From Mycobacterium senriense (GTDB lineage Bacteria > Actinomycetota > Actinomycetes > Mycobacteriales > Mycobacteriaceae): DNA of 64,000 nt. Where the stretch lies: assembly GCF_019668465.1 (NCBI RefSeq), contig NZ_AP024828.1, forward strand, positions 5,084,001 to 5,148,000, in the 5' to 3' direction. Made by a program: the position numbers and the translations under genes. Position 1 is the first letter of the stretch. Every line of letters begins with the position of its first letter. This document shows, one piece after another, positions 19,294 to 29,372 of this stretch. Under the pieces are notes generated by a model. That model did no database searches. It was given only the letters and a program-made list of their open reading frames with translations, and had not been told where the DNA came from.

Positions 19294-22200
19294 CTACCCG
19301 CCCAGGCAGCCCGGGCCGAGCAGCGCCTTGAGATCCCCCATCAGCGCCGGCGACGGCGTAACCCGAAGGGAGGCATCCAGTTCCAGCGTGGTGATCCGGT
19401 CCCCGCTGATCAGGCGCAGATGCACCTGCGACGTGCCGGGGTGGCGGGCCAGCACCTGCTTGAGCGCGGTCACCTTGTCGATGGTGCACTGCCGCGTCGG
19501 TAGGCTGACCGCCAGCGGGCGGTTCGGCTGCGCGTTGGAGAAGTCGGGCACCACAAGCTCGTTGGCGATCAGGGCGACCCGGTCGTCGCGCAGCGACACC
19601 TTGGCCTTGATCAGCACCACGACGTCGTCGGCGATGTCGGCCCCGTACACGGAGTACGCCTGTGGGAAGAACATCACCTCGATGCCACCGGTGAGGTCCT
19701 CCAATTGGGCTGATGCCCAGGGCATTCCGTTCTTGTTGACCCGACGGTTGACCGAGGCGAGGATGCCACCCACCCGCACCTGGGTGTCGTTGGGCACATC
19801 GCCGTCGAGGATGGCCGGAATCTGGGTGTCGACCTGTGCGGTCAGTAGGTGCGCCACCTGGTTGAGCGGATGTCCGGACACGTACAGGCCCAGCATTTCT
19901 CGCTCCAGGGCGAGCTTGTGCTTGTCCTCCCACTCGTCGTCGGGCACCTTGATGTTGAACACAGAGTCGGTGAGGCTGCCGTCACTGCCGCCGCCGAACA
20001 GGTCGAACTGGCCCATCGCCTCAGCCTTCTTGGTGCCCAGCACCGAGTCGACCGCGTCGGTGTGCACCAGGAACAGGCCCTTTCGGGCGTGACCCAGCGA
20101 GTCGAAGGCGCCCGCCTTGATCAACGATTCGGTGACCTTCTTGTTGCAGGCCGCGACGTCGATCTTATTGAGGTAGTCCGAGAAGTCGGTGAACTTGCCC
20201 TTGCCGTTGCGGGTGCCGATCAGCGAACCCACCACGTTGGCGCCGACGTTGCGCACCGCGCCCAGCCCGAACCGGATGTCTTGGCCCACCGAGGCGAAGT
20301 TCACCAGCGACTCGTTGACGTCCGGGGGCAGCACCGTGATGCCGAGCTTGCGGCAGTCGGCCAGATAGACGGCGGCCTTGTCCTTGTCGTCGCCGACCGA
20401 CGTCAGCAGGCCGGCCATGTACTCGGCAGGATAGTTGGCTTTCAGGTAGGCCGTCCAATAGGACACCAGGCCGTAGCCCGCCGCGTGCGACTTGTTGAAC
20501 GCGTACCCGGCGAACGGAAGGATGGTGTCCCACAACGCTTTCACCGCTTTTTCGGAGAAGCCGTTGGTGGTCATGCCTTCATAGAAGCCCTTGTACTCGG
20601 CCTCGAGCACCTCGAGCTTCTTCTTGCCCATCGCCTTGCGCAGCGCGTCGGCTTTGCCCATCGTGTAGGAGGCGACCTTCTGGGCGATGAACATGATCTG
20701 CTCTTGGTAGACGATCAGGCCGTGCGTCTCGGCCAGGATCTCGCGCAGCGGCTCCTCGAGCTCCGGGTGGATCGGCTTGACCGCCTGACGTCCGTTCTTG
20801 CGGTCGGCGTAGTCGTTGTGGGCGTTCATGCCCATCGGGCCGGGGCGGTACAGCGCCAGCACCGCGACGATGTCGTTGAACTCGGTGGGCTGCATGCGGC
20901 GCAACAGATCTCGCATCGGACCGCCGTCGAGCTGGAACACGCCCAGGGTGTCGCCACGGCCGAGCAACTCGTAGGTGGGCTTGTCGTCCAGCGGGACCGA
21001 TTCCAGGTCGAGGTCGATTCCCCTGTTGCTCTTGATGTTTTCCAGGGCGTCGCCGATGATCGTCAGGTTCCGCAGGCCCAGGAAGTCCATCTTCAGCAGG
21101 CCGATGGCCTCACACGACGGGTAGTCCCAGCCGGTGATGATGGCGCCGTCCTGGGGCCGCTTCCATAGCGGGATGGCCTCGGTCAGCGGCTCGCTGCTCA
21201 TGATCACCGCGCACGCGTGCACGCCGGCGTTGCGGATCAGGCCTTCCAGGCCGCGCGCGGTCTGGTAGATGGTGCGCACGTCCGGGTCGGTTTCGATCAG
21301 GCCGCGCACCTCGGCGGCCTCCTTGTACCGCTCATGGCCCGGGTCGGTGATGCCCGACAGCGGAATGTCTTTGGCCATGATCGGCGGCGGCAGCGCCTTG
21401 GTGATCCGGTCGGCGATCGCGAATCCGGGCTGGCCGTAGTGGATGCGCGCCGAATCCTTCAGCGCCGCTTTGGTTTTAATGGTGCCGAAGGTGATGACCT
21501 GGGCCACGCGGTCAGAGCCCCACTTCTCGGCGGCGTAGCGCACCATCTCGCCGCGACGACGGTCGTCGAAGTCGATATCGATGTCTGGTGCCGACGGACG
21601 TTCCGGGTTGAGGAACCGCTCGAACAGCAGACCGTGCGGGATCGGGTCGATGTTGGTGATGCCCAGCGCGTAGGCCACCAGCGAGCCCGCCGCCGAGCCA
21701 CGCCCCGGCCCCACCCGGATGTCGACCGAGCGCGCGTAGTTGATCAGGTCGGCCACGATCAGGAAGTAGGACGGGAAACCCTTGTCGCAGATGACCTTGA
21801 TCTCATACTCGGCCCGGTCGATGTAGTCCTGCCCGACGCCGGACGGGAAGCGGCGCTGCAGCCCCGCCAACACCTCGTGGTGCAGCCAGGTCGCCTGGTC
21901 GTGTCCCTCGGGCACCGGAAAGATCGGCATCCGGTCGCGCGGCGCCCACACCTCGTCGTAGGACTGCACCCGCTCGGCGATCAGCAGGGTGGAGTCGCAG
22001 GCGCCGGGAACCTCGTCGTCCCAGATCTGGCGCATGTCGGCGGCCGACTTCAGGTAGTAGCCGTCGCCGTCGAACTTGAACCGGTTGGGGTCCGAGAGGG
22101 TCTTTCCGGTCTGCACGCACAGCAGCGCCTCGTGGTTGTGGGCGGCGTCGCGGGTGACGTAGTGGCAGTCGTTGGTGGCCAGCGGCGGGATGCCGAGCTT

Positions 22201-22833
22201 GCGGCCGATCTCCAGCAGTCCTTCGCGGACCCGCGTCTCGATGGACAGCCCGTGGTCCATCAGCTCCAGGAAGTAGTTGTCGGCGCCGAAGATCTCGCGC
22301 CATTTGGCGGCCGACTCCAGCGCCTCGCGCTCATGACCCAGCCGCAGCCGGGTCTGCACCTCACCCGACGGGCAGCCCGTGGTGGCGATGATGCCCTCGG
22401 CGTGTTCGGCGATGATCTCGGCGTCCATCCGCGACCACTTGCCGAGCTGGCCCTCGAACGACGCCAGCGAGGACAGCTTGAACAGGTTGCGCAGGCCGGT
22501 GGCGTTCTCGGCCACCATCGTCATGTGCGTGTAGGAGCCGCTGCCCGACACGTCGTCGGACTTCTGGCCCGGGTCGCCCCACAGGATCCGCCGGGTGTCG
22601 AAGCGCGAGGCCGGGGCGATGTAGGCCTCGACGCCGATGATCGGCTTGATCCCCGCCTTGGTCGCCGCGTTGTAGAACTCGCTGGCGCCGAACATGTTTC
22701 CGTGGTCGGTCATCCCGACCGCGGGCATTTGCAGCCGGTCCACCTCGGCCAGCATCGGCGCGATCTTCGCGGCACCGTCCAACATCGAATACTCGGTGTG
22801 GTTATGCAGGTGCACGAAGGATGGCTGGTTCAT
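19294..22833 (-). CDS. dnaE1: DNA polymerase III alpha subunit, replicative
   Basis: The essential replicative polymerase and, in mycobacteria, also the proofreader through its PHP domain. 1179 residues. PHP domain at the N-terminus ([34 protein letters not shown]). Polymerase core with catalytic Asp in [18 protein letters not shown] and [20 protein letters not shown]. Helix-hairpin-helix and beta-clamp contact region follow (GQFDLFGG). OB fold near the C-terminus ([18 protein letters not shown]), ending LLGPGCLGG. Length and order match Rv1547. No frameshift or missing active-site residue is seen. Confidence 0.98.
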   Translation of the reverse strand: MNQPSFVHLHNHTEYSMLDGAAKIAPMLAEVDRLQMPAVGMTDHGNMFGASEFYNAATKAGIKPIIGVEAYIAPASRFDTRRILWGDPGQKSDDVSGSGSYTHMTMVAENATGLRNLFKLSSLASFEGQLGKWSRMDAEIIAEHAEGIIATTGCPSGEVQTRLRLGHEREALESAAKWREIFGADNYFLELMDHGLSIETRVREGLLEIGRKLGIPPLATNDCHYVTRDAAHNHEALLCVQTGKTLSDPNRFKFDGDGYYLKSAADMRQIWDDEVPGACDSTLLIAERVQSYDEVWAPRDRMPIFPVPEGHDQATWLHHEVLAGLQRRFPSGVGQDYIDRAEYEIKVICDKGFPSYFLIVADLINYARSVDIRVGPGRGSAAGSLVAYALGITNIDPIPHGLLFERFLNPERPSAPDIDIDFDDRRRGEMVRYAAEKWGSDRVAQVITFGTIKTKAALKDSARIHYGQPGFAIADRITKALPPPIMAKDIPLSGITDPGHERYKEAAEVRGLIETDPDVRTIYQTARGLEGLIRNAGVHACAVIMSSEPLTEAIPLWKRPQDGAIITGWDYPSCEAIGLLKMDFLGLRNLTIIGDALENIKSNRGIDLDLESVPLDDKPTYELLGRGDTLGVFQLDGGPMRDLLRRMQPTEFNDIVAVLALYRPGPMGMNAHNDYADRKNGRQAVKPIHPELEEPLREILAETHGLIVYQEQIMFIAQKVASYTMGKADALRKAMGKKKLEVLEAEYKGFYEGMTTNGFSEKAVKALWDTILPFAGYAFNKSHAAGYGLVSYWTAYLKANYPAEYMAGLLTSVGDDKDKAAVYLADCRKLGITVLPPDVNESLVNFASVGQDIRFGLGAVRNVGANVVGSLIGTRNGKGKFTDFSDYLNKIDVAACNKKVTESLIKAGAFDSLGHARKGLFLVHTDAVDSVLGTKKAEAMGQFDLFGGGSDGSLTDSVFNIKVPDDEWEDKHKLALEREMLGLYVSGHPLNQVAHLLTAQVDTQIPAILDGDVPNDTQVRVGGILASVNRRVNKNGMPWASAQLEDLTGGIEVMFFPQAYSVYGADIADDVVVLIKAKVSLRDDRVALIANELVVPDFSNAQPNRPLAVSLPTRQCTIDKVTALKQVLARHPGTSQVHLRLISGDRITTLELDASLRVTPSPALMGDLKALLGPGCLGG

Positions 22834-22955
22834 AGGGACGCCAGTCTATGACCGCGGACCGACACGAGTTCGGCGTGTCGCGGCGTGTGTCTGTGTTTAT
22901 TGGTGGCGACCCGCCGCGCCCGGCTTCGCCGCGCTTGCGATCGCGACGAACCGGT

Positions 22956-23387
22956 TTATCCGTACAACTCGACGAAGTTCTTCAGCGACTTCTGCACGTC
23001 GCCTTTGACGGCGCGCGCCGCCGCCGAGCCAACCGGACCGAACAGCGCCCGTCCGCCCAGTTCGAGGCGCACACCCAGCGTCGAGCCCTCGTCGGTGGGC
23101 CGCACGGTGAGCGTGACGGCGTACTTGGCGCCGCCCTTGCCGGATCCCGACATCACCATCTCGTGCGGCGGGTCCCACCTGGTCACAGTCCACGTCACCC
23201 GGTTGCGGAAGCCCTTGGCCCGCGCCACGCCGACGATCTGGGTGCCTTCGGCGATCTCGTCGGGCAGGTCGCTGCGCCATCCCTCGTGCATGGTCAGCCA
23301 GTCGCCCAGCTCGGACAGGTCAGACACGCGATCCCACATGTCCTGCGGGGTCATCGGGACGTCGGCGGTCAGGTCCACGGCAGCCAC
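22956..23387 (-). CDS. SRPBCC (START-like) family protein
   Basis: 143 residues with a polyketide-cyclase/START-like fold. It starts from GTG with [20 protein letters not shown], then [20 protein letters not shown], and [20 protein letters not shown]. Such proteins bind hydrophobic ligands in a deep cavity; no catalytic residue is diagnostic. It corresponds in position to Rv1546, next to dnaE1. It is separated from dnaE1 by 122 bases, which probably contain the dnaE1 promoter. Confidence 0.85.
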   Translation of the reverse strand: MAAVDLTADVPMTPQDMWDRVSDLSELGDWLTMHEGWRSDLPDEIAEGTQIVGVARAKGFRNRVTWTVTRWDPPHEMVMSGSGKGGAKYAVTLTVRPTDEGSTLGVRLELGGRALFGPVGSAAARAVKGDVQKSLKNFVELYG

Positions 23388-23470
23388 CGCCTGAGCCTAG
23401 CGCCTCGTCACCCGTCCCCCGGAGAGACGGATGTGACGAATGTGATCCGGCGACCGCGGACGGCCGGGCC

Positions 23471-24274
23471 TCAGCTCTTGGGGCCGCCGCGGAATCGGTT
23501 GCCGATCCGGATGCCGGGCAACAGCAGGCTGCGCGGCACGAACCGCCCGCCGGTGCTGACCACCTTGGGCACCATGCCGGGCACCACCGTGCGCCGGCCG
23601 GCCAGCATGCCGCCGATGGCCGACTCGGCCACGTCGCGCGGCGACACCTGCGCGATGGGAATGCTGAACCGCTCGGCGTTGGCGATCTCGGCCCACTCCG
23701 TCGGCACCGGTCCCGGGCACAGGCAGGTGACCGACACCCCCGTCCCATGCAGCTCCTCGTGCACGGCTTCGGAAAACGTCTGCACGAAGGCCTTGGTGGC
23801 CGAATAGACCGCCATGAAGGGCACCGGCTGAAATCCCGCGATCGACGCGATGTTCATCACCGCGCCGGCGCCGCGCTCGACCATGCCGGGCAACGCCGCG
23901 TGGGTGAGTTCCATCAAGGCCAGCGCGTTGAGGGTGACCTCCTCGCTCTCCCGGTCCACCGGCAGTTCGTGGAACACCCCGCTGGTGCCGAAACCGGCGC
24001 TGTTGCACAGGCCGGCGATCGGCTCGCTGCGCAGCCGGCCCGCCAGCTTGGCGCGCGCCTTGCCGTCACTGAGATCCAGCGGCAGCACCTCGACGGCGAC
24101 CGAGTACTCCTGGCCCACCTCGTTGGCCAACTCATCGAGGCGCTCGCGGCGCCGCGCGACCAGCAGCAGCGGGAAGCCGCGGCGGGCCAACCCGCGGGCC
24201 AGTTCGGCGCCGATGCCGGACGAGGCGCCGGTGATGACGACGGTGGTTTGAATGTCAGGTTTTGGAAGGCTCAT
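23471..24274 (-). CDS. Short-chain dehydrogenase/reductase (ketoacyl-reductase-like)
   Basis: 267 residues, ATG at 24274. NAD(P) site TTVVITGASSGIGAELARGL, NAG-type motif CNSAGFGTSG, catalytic Ser in NIASIAGF and Tyr/Lys in YSATKAF. It corresponds to Rv1544. It follows the fatty-acyl-CoA reductase gene by 4 bases and is surely co-transcribed. The pair is likely to act on long acyl chains, but the substrate is not shown by the sequence. Confidence 0.9.
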   Translation of the reverse strand: MSLPKPDIQTTVVITGASSGIGAELARGLARRGFPLLLVARRRERLDELANEVGQEYSVAVEVLPLDLSDGKARAKLAGRLRSEPIAGLCNSAGFGTSGVFHELPVDRESEEVTLNALALMELTHAALPGMVERGAGAVMNIASIAGFQPVPFMAVYSATKAFVQTFSEAVHEELHGTGVSVTCLCPGPVPTEWAEIANAERFSIPIAQVSPRDVAESAIGGMLAGRRTVVPGMVPKVVSTGGRFVPRSLLLPGIRIGNRFRGGPKS

Positions 24275-24278
24275 GGTG

Positions 24279-25319
24279 TTACCAATGTATCCCTCGGGTC
24301 GCCCGCACAAACGCCTCGCTTCGCTTATCGAATTTCGTTGCCTCGGTTGGCGATTCATCACCCTTCGCGGCATCGGAGTCGCCGAACATTTCAAACGCCC
24401 GGTTGCGCACCCGGTCCATCACCGCCGGGTTGACCGCATCGGCGAGCGCGGCGAACTGGCCGAACGGCGAGCTGGCCCGCCGCGGCCGGTGCACGATCGC
24501 GTCCGCGATCACCCCGGCCGCCTGCTCGGGCGTCAGCGCCGGAAACTTGTCGTAGAGCGTGGTCGGGCTGATCATCGGCGTGCGCACCAGCGCCATGTGC
24601 ACCGTGGTGAACCGCACGCCGTCGTTGACGGTCTCGCCCTGCAGCGAATCGCACAGGCTGTCCAGCGCGGCCTTGCTGGCGATATAGGCGCCGAAGCGCG
24701 GCGCGCGGGTCTGTACGCCGACCGAGGAGACGTTGACAATGTGGCCGAAGCCACGTTCCCGCATGCCGGGGACGAACTTGAGGATCAGCTGGACCGCGCC
24801 CAGGTAGTTGAGCTGCATGGTCCGCTGATAGTCGTGGATCCGGTCGTAGGACAGCTCCAGCGAGCGCCGGATCGAGCGTCCCGCGTTGTTGATCAGGATG
24901 TCGACGCCGCCCAGCTCGTCGAGCACCTGATCGGCCATCGCGGCGATGGCGTCCATGTCGGTCAGGTCGCACGGGTAGACGTGGGCGGTCCCACCACTAT
25001 CGCGGATCTCGTCGGCGACCTTCTCGAGGTTCTCCCGGGTGCGCGCCACCAGCGCCACTGCACCGCCGGCCTCCGCGATCTTCTTCGCGGCGGCCTCCCC
25101 GATGCCCGAGGATCCCCCGGTGATCAGGGCGGTCTTGCCCTCGACGGCGTCCTCGAGCGTGCGGCCCTGCACCGCGTCCAGCAGATTCCTCAGATAGAAC
25201 GGTCGGTACCGTCCGGCCGAGTTCGGGGTGTTGACGATGTGGGACACCGCGGCCAGTGGCTTTTCCACCAGGTTCCCGATCGAGTTCTCCACCAAGTTCG
25301 TTAAGTCACCGAGATTCAT
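24279..25319 (-). CDS. Fatty-acyl-CoA reductase-like SDR protein
   Basis: 346 residues. The ATG at 25319 was chosen because AGGAG lies 9 bases upstream and the product then begins MNLGDLTNLVENSIGNLVEK like Rv1543. An N-terminal extension precedes the SDR domain (KTALITGGSSGIGEAAAKKI; NNAGRSIRRSLELSYDRIHD; catalytic NVSSVGVQ and YIASKAAL). The family is related to the bacterial acyl-CoA reductases that form fatty aldehydes for wax esters. It leads an operon with the following SDR gene. Confidence 0.9.
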   Translation of the reverse strand: MNLGDLTNLVENSIGNLVEKPLAAVSHIVNTPNSAGRYRPFYLRNLLDAVQGRTLEDAVEGKTALITGGSSGIGEAAAKKIAEAGGAVALVARTRENLEKVADEIRDSGGTAHVYPCDLTDMDAIAAMADQVLDELGGVDILINNAGRSIRRSLELSYDRIHDYQRTMQLNYLGAVQLILKFVPGMRERGFGHIVNVSSVGVQTRAPRFGAYIASKAALDSLCDSLQGETVNDGVRFTTVHMALVRTPMISPTTLYDKFPALTPEQAAGVIADAIVHRPRRASSPFGQFAALADAVNPAVMDRVRNRAFEMFGDSDAAKGDESPTEATKFDKRSEAFVRATRGIHW

Positions 25320-25402
25320 CGGCATTCGCTCCTGATGATGTGAGCCCCCCGACCGCAACTGGCCTGCCCGTTGACCACGACCGCCTTGCGGGGCTGTGCG
25401 AG

Positions 25403-25419
25403 TGATGTGACGTGCATCA
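25403..25419. promoter_or_regulatory. Weak dyad in the acyl-CoA-reductase/glbN divergent region
   Basis: TGATG (25403-25407) and CATCA (25415-25419) form a 5-bp inverted repeat around TGACGTG, 84 bases upstream of the reductase gene start. It could be an operator, but the arms are short. Confidence 0.25.
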
Positions 25420-25456
25420 TTAAGCCAACCTAGGGCATCAGTCGCTCAGCCCGATG

Positions 25457-25550
25457 CGGATTGCCGCCATGTAACGCGACGGCGGGTCTCACGGTTCGCC
25501 GGCGACGGTCGCCAGCTGTGGGCAATCCGCTTGTTACACAGGGCAATCCG
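25457..25550. promoter_or_regulatory. Three copies of GGCAATCCG upstream of glbN
   Basis: GGCAATCCG occurs at 25521-25529 and 25542-25550 in direct orientation with a 21-bp period, each preceded by G. Its exact reverse complement lies at 25457-25465. All are within 150 bases of the glbN start. The arrangement suggests an operator for an unidentified regulator. Confidence 0.5.
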
Positions 25551-25603
25551 GGTGTGATCGCGCACTAACTGACGAGCAACGCCGCAATGTTCCAATCGTT
25601 CTT

Positions 25604-26014
25604 ATGAAAATTCTGGCGCGCTTCCGCAAGCCCGGACCGGCACCCATCTACGACCGGATCGGTGGGCACGAGGCGATCGAAGTCGTGGTCGAGGACTTCT
25701 ACGTTCGCGTGCTTGCCGACGATCAACTGTCCGGCTTCTTCACCGGCACGAACATGAACCGCCTCAAGGGCAAACAGGTGGAGTTCTTCGCCGCCGCCCT
25801 GGGCGGCCCGGAGCCCTACACCGGCGCGCCGATGAAGCAGGTGCACCAGGGCCGCGGGATCACCACGCACCACTTCAATCTGGTGGCCGGCCATCTGGCC
25901 GACGCGCTGGCCGCCGCCGGGGTGCCGTCGGAGACGGTCACCGAGATACTCGGCGCGATAGCGCCGCTGGCCCCGGAGATCGCCACGGGCGACGCAGGCA
26001 AGGTCCGGGTTTGA
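25604..26014 (+). CDS. glbN: Truncated haemoglobin, group I (HbN)
   Basis: 136 residues. Group I truncated globins of mycobacteria oxidise NO to nitrate with bound O2 and protect respiration. [20 protein letters not shown] carries the B10 Tyr. [19 protein letters not shown] carries the E7/E11 Gln region. [20 protein letters not shown] carries the proximal His F8. It is nearly identical in pattern to Rv1542c. No strong Shine-Dalgarno is seen before the ATG. In M. tuberculosis the next gene is lprI; here it is replaced by a methyltransferase gene, 15 bases downstream. Confidence 0.95.
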   Translation: MKILARFRKPGPAPIYDRIGGHEAIEVVVEDFYVRVLADDQLSGFFTGTNMNRLKGKQVEFFAAALGGPEPYTGAPMKQVHQGRGITTHHFNLVAGHLADALAAAGVPSETVTEILGAIAPLAPEIATGDAGKVRV

Positions 26015-26029
26015 CCGTTTGTGCCTAGC

Positions 26030-26797
26030 ATGCTTGACATGCGGCGCACATTTGACGACCTGATCGCCGAGGCGGACGCCGCCCCGGTCGAGGGCTGGGA
26101 TTTTTCGTGGCTGGACGGCCGGGCCACCGAGGAACGCCCGTCGTGGGGTTATCAGCGGCTGCTGCGAGGCCGGTTGGCGACGGTGTCGGCCGCGCTGGAC
26201 ATTCACACCGGCGGCGGCGAGGTGCTGTCCGGCGCGGCACCCTTCCCGCCGACCATGGCCGCCATCGAGACGTGGCCGCCGAACGCGGCGCTGGCCACCC
26301 GGCGCCTGCACGCGCTCGGTGTGGTGGTCGTCGCGATGCGCGACGAGCCGCCGCTGCCCTTCGCCGACGACGCGTTCGACCTGGTGACCACGCGTCACCC
26401 GATCTCCGTCTGGTGGAGCGAGATCCTGCGGGTACTCCGGCCGGGCGGCACCTACTTCGCGCAGCACATCGGCCCGGCCACCATGGGCGAGCTGGTCGAG
26501 TACTTCATCGGGCCGCAGCCGCAGAAGTGGGCCGAGTTTCACCCGGACGCCGTGCGCGCCCAGGCCGAGGCCGCCGGGCTGGAGATCGTCGATGTGCGGA
26601 TGGAGCGGATGCGCGCCGAGTTCTTCGACATCGGTGCCGTCGTGTACTTCCTGCGCAAGGTGATCTGGACGGTGCCCGACTTCAGCGTGCAGCGCTACCG
26701 CGAGCGGCTGGCCGAACTGCACGAGCGCATCGAATCCGGCGGGCCGTTCGTCACGCACTCCGTGCGGCTGCTCGTCGAGGCCCGCAAACCCGCCTGA
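26030..26797 (+). CDS. SAM-dependent methyltransferase, class I
   Basis: 255 residues from ATG 26030. GTG 26021 and ATG 26039 are alternatives; none has a strong RBS. Rossmann methyltransferase features: HTGGGEVLSGAAPFPPTMAA (motif I region), PLPFADDAFDLVTTRHPISV (motif IV), then WSEILRVLRPGGTYFAQHIG (post motif, typical of methyltransferase_11). Small-molecule or lipid substrate unknown. It lies 15 bases after glbN on the same strand, so co-transcription is likely. Its stop is one base before the end of the convergent pseudouridine synthase gene. Confidence 0.85.
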   Translation: MLDMRRTFDDLIAEADAAPVEGWDFSWLDGRATEERPSWGYQRLLRGRLATVSAALDIHTGGGEVLSGAAPFPPTMAAIETWPPNAALATRRLHALGVVVVAMRDEPPLPFADDAFDLVTTRHPISVWWSEILRVLRPGGTYFAQHIGPATMGELVEYFIGPQPQKWAEFHPDAVRAQAEAAGLEIVDVRMERMRAEFFDIGAVVYFLRKVIWTVPDFSVQRYRERLAELHERIESGGPFVTHSVRLLVEARKPA

Positions 26798-26798
26798 G

Positions 26799-27725
26799 TC
26801 AGCCCTCGTCGCGCAACACGTCCAGCGCGTGCTGCAGGTCGGGCGGGTAGGGGCTGACGATCTCGATCCGCCTGCCGTCGGCCGGATGGGTGAAGGACAA
26901 CGAGCGGGCATGCAACCATTGACGTTCCAGCCCAAGCTTTTTCGCGAGCTTGGGGTCCGCGCCGTAGACCAGGTCACCGCAGCACGGGTGATGCAGCGCG
27001 GAGAAATGCACCCGGATCTGGTGGGTGCGGCCGGTTTCCAGGTGCACGTCGAGCAGGCTGGCGGCGACGAAGGCCTCCACGGTGTCGTAGTGGGTGAGGC
27101 TGTGCCGGCCGTCCTTGGTGACCGCGAACTTCCACTCGCCCCCGCGGTGACGCCCGATCGGCGCGTCGATGGTCCCGCTGGACGGGTCCGGATGTCCTTG
27201 CACCAGCGCGTGATAGCGCTTGTCGACGGTGCGCTGTTTGAACGCCCGCTTGAGCACGGTGTAGGCCCGCTCGGACAGCGCCACCACCATCACCCCGGAC
27301 GTGCCGACGTCGAGGCGGTGCACGATGCCCTGCCGCTCGGGCACGCCCGAGGTGGTGATCCGGTAGCCGGCGGCGGCCAGTCCGCCGAGCACGGTGGGCC
27401 CGGTCCAGCCGACCGACGCGTGCGCGGCCACCGCCGCCGGTTTGTCGACCGCGACAATGTCGTCGTCGGAGTACAGGATCGTCATGCCCTCGATGTCGAC
27501 CGGCGTGTTCTGCAGCGGGGCGGGCGCCTCGGGCAGCCGCACCTGCAGCCAGGCGCCGCCGGTCAGCCGGTCGGACTTGCCGGCCTGGACGCCGTCGAGT
27601 TCGACGCCGCCGTCTTCGGCGAGCGCCGCCGCCGCGCTGCGCGACAGCCCCAGCAGGCGGGCCAGCCCGGCGTCGACACGCATGCCCGCCAATCCCTCCG
27701 GGACGGGCATCGAGCGGTCACTCAC
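26799..27725 (-). CDS. RluA/RluD-family 23S rRNA pseudouridine synthase
   Basis: 308 residues from GTG 27725, the same length as Rv1540. An S4 RNA-binding domain ([20 protein letters not shown]) precedes the catalytic domain. The catalytic Asp lies in [20 protein letters not shown], with [10 protein letters not shown] and [19 protein letters not shown] following. It isomerises uridines in rRNA to pseudouridine. It overlaps lspA by 8 bases, as in many bacteria where lspA and rluD are coupled. A longer upstream start would read into lspA and is rejected. Confidence 0.93.
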   Translation of the reverse strand: MSDRSMPVPEGLAGMRVDAGLARLLGLSRSAAAALAEDGGVELDGVQAGKSDRLTGGAWLQVRLPEAPAPLQNTPVDIEGMTILYSDDDIVAVDKPAAVAAHASVGWTGPTVLGGLAAAGYRITTSGVPERQGIVHRLDVGTSGVMVVALSERAYTVLKRAFKQRTVDKRYHALVQGHPDPSSGTIDAPIGRHRGGEWKFAVTKDGRHSLTHYDTVEAFVAASLLDVHLETGRTHQIRVHFSALHHPCCGDLVYGADPKLAKKLGLERQWLHARSLSFTHPADGRRIEIVSPYPPDLQHALDVLRDEG

Positions 27726-28368
27726 CCGCGCTGTCCTGGCTGTCGCCTTCTTCCTTACGCCGGTCGCCGGCGGTGCGCCGACCCACCGAGTCGAAGTCGA
27801 ATCCGAAGATCGACAGCACCACCAACAGGATGGCGCCCCCGACCACCGAGGGGTCGGCGACGTTGAACACCGGCCACCAGCCCACCGACAGGAAGTCCAC
27901 GACATGCCCGCGAAGCGGCCCGGGGGCGCGGAAGAATCGGTCGACCAGGTTGCCCATGGCGCCGCCGAGGATCATGCCCAGGCCCACCGCCCACCAGGGC
28001 GACACCAGCCGGCGTCCCATCCAGAAGATGCCGACCACCACACCGGTCGCGATCAGCGTCAGCATCCAGGTGTACCCGGTCGCCATCGAGAAGGCCGCAC
28101 CCGAATTGCGCACCAGGGTCCACGTCACCGTGTCGCCGATGATCGGCACCGGCTGGCCGGGCGGCAGCAGTTTGACGGCAAGGACCTTGGTGACGACGTC
28201 GAGGGCCAGGACTACCGCCGCGATCGACAGCAGCAGCCGCAGCCGCCGCGGAGCGGGTGCGGGCGAAGCGGCGGTGTCGGGCTCCGCGTCTGGCTCGACC
28301 GGGGCGGCCGCACCAGCCTCTTCGGCTGAGGTCACCGGCTCAGTCGAGTTCGTTGGTTCTTCGGGCAC
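27718..28368 (-). CDS. lspA: Lipoprotein signal peptidase II
   Basis: Inner-membrane aspartyl protease that removes signal peptides from lipoproteins after lipid modification. 216 residues from GTG 28368. A ~40-residue acidic, Ala/Pro-rich cytoplasmic N-terminus is followed by four membrane segments ([71 protein letters not shown]). The catalytic Asp pair is in GNLVDRFF and FNVADPSVV. The C-terminal tail is charged. The extended N-terminus is typical of mycobacterial LspA. Confidence 0.95.
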   Translation of the reverse strand: MPEEPTNSTEPVTSAEEAGAAAPVEPDAEPDTAASPAPAPRRLRLLLSIAAVVLALDVVTKVLAVKLLPPGQPVPIIGDTVTWTLVRNSGAAFSMATGYTWMLTLIATGVVVGIFWMGRRLVSPWWAVGLGMILGGAMGNLVDRFFRAPGPLRGHVVDFLSVGWWPVFNVADPSVVGGAILLVVLSIFGFDFDSVGRRTAGDRRKEEGDSQDSAGE

Positions 28369-28433
28369 TTCCCCATCATCCCCTACTGCCCCACGCAGGC
28401 TCCATGATCGCGGCGATGCGCAATGATGCCACC

Positions 28434-29372
28434 ATGGCCCGCCTCACCGTGATCGCCACCGGCGGCACGATATCGACCGGCACCGGCGCCGACGGGGTGC
28501 ATCGACCCTCGTACAGCGGATCCGACCTGACGGCGCCCTTCCGCGAAGAACACGACGTCGACGTCGTTGACCTGCTGGCAGTTGACAGCTCGGAGCTGAC
28601 CCTGGCCGATTGGGACCGGATCCGCGACGCGGTGACGGCCGCGGTCGACGGCGGGGCCGACGGGGTGGTGGTGCTGCACGGCACCGACACCATGGAGGAA
28701 AGCGCGCTGTGGCTCGAGCTCACCTATGCCGGCCCGGCCCCGGTGGTGCTGACCGGCGCCATGCGCAGCGCCGACGCCCCCGAGGCGGACGGCCCGGCGA
28801 ATGTGCGCGACGCCCTGGCGGTGGCGGCCAGCCCGGCCGCCCGCGACCTGGGCGTGGTGCTGTGTTTCGCCGGCCGGGTGCTGCAACCGCTGGGCATGAG
28901 CAAGGTGGCCACCGAGGACCTCAGCGGCTTCACCGGCCGGCTGCTCGGCACCGTGGCTGGCGACGTGGCCCTCACCGGCCCGAAGACCCGCCCGTACGCC
29001 GGCGAACTGCGGGCCACCGATGCGCCGCGCGTCGACATCGTCGCGGCATACCTGGGCAGCGACGCGGTGGCCCTCGATGCGTGCGTGGCCGCCGGGGCGC
29101 GGGGTGTGGTGCTCGAGGCGCTGGGTTCGGGAAACGCCGGACCTGCGGTGGTCGACGCGGTGCGCCGGCACTGCGGCGACGGGGTCGTCGTCGCGGTGTC
29201 CACCCGCGTCCCCGGCGGCCGGGTCGGCGCCAGCTATGGTCCCGGCCACGACATGGCGGCGGCCGGGGCGGTGATGGTGCCGCGGCTGCGACCGTCTCAG
29301 GCGCGCGTCCTGCTGATCGCCGCGCTGTCCGCGGAGCTACCGGTCGCCGACGTCGTCGCCCGCTGGGGTTGA
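28434..29372 (+). CDS. ansA: L-asparaginase, type I-like
   Basis: 312 residues, ATG at 28434 giving [20 protein letters not shown] (first active-site Thr in TGGTIST). The second site is [15 protein letters not shown] with the catalytic Thr-Asp pair (HGTDT), and [20 protein letters not shown] follows. It hydrolyses asparagine to aspartate and ammonia for nitrogen supply; in M. tuberculosis the homologue contributes to acid resistance through ammonia release. Its last 36 bases overlap the convergent dinX gene. Confidence 0.95.
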   Translation: MARLTVIATGGTISTGTGADGVHRPSYSGSDLTAPFREEHDVDVVDLLAVDSSELTLADWDRIRDAVTAAVDGGADGVVVLHGTDTMEESALWLELTYAGPAPVVLTGAMRSADAPEADGPANVRDALAVAASPAARDLGVVLCFAGRVLQPLGMSKVATEDLSGFTGRLLGTVAGDVALTGPKTRPYAGELRATDAPRVDIVAAYLGSDAVALDACVAAGARGVVLEALGSGNAGPAVVDAVRRHCGDGVVVAVSTRVPGGRVGASYGPGHDMAAAGAVMVPRLRPSQARVLLIAALSAELPVADVVARWG

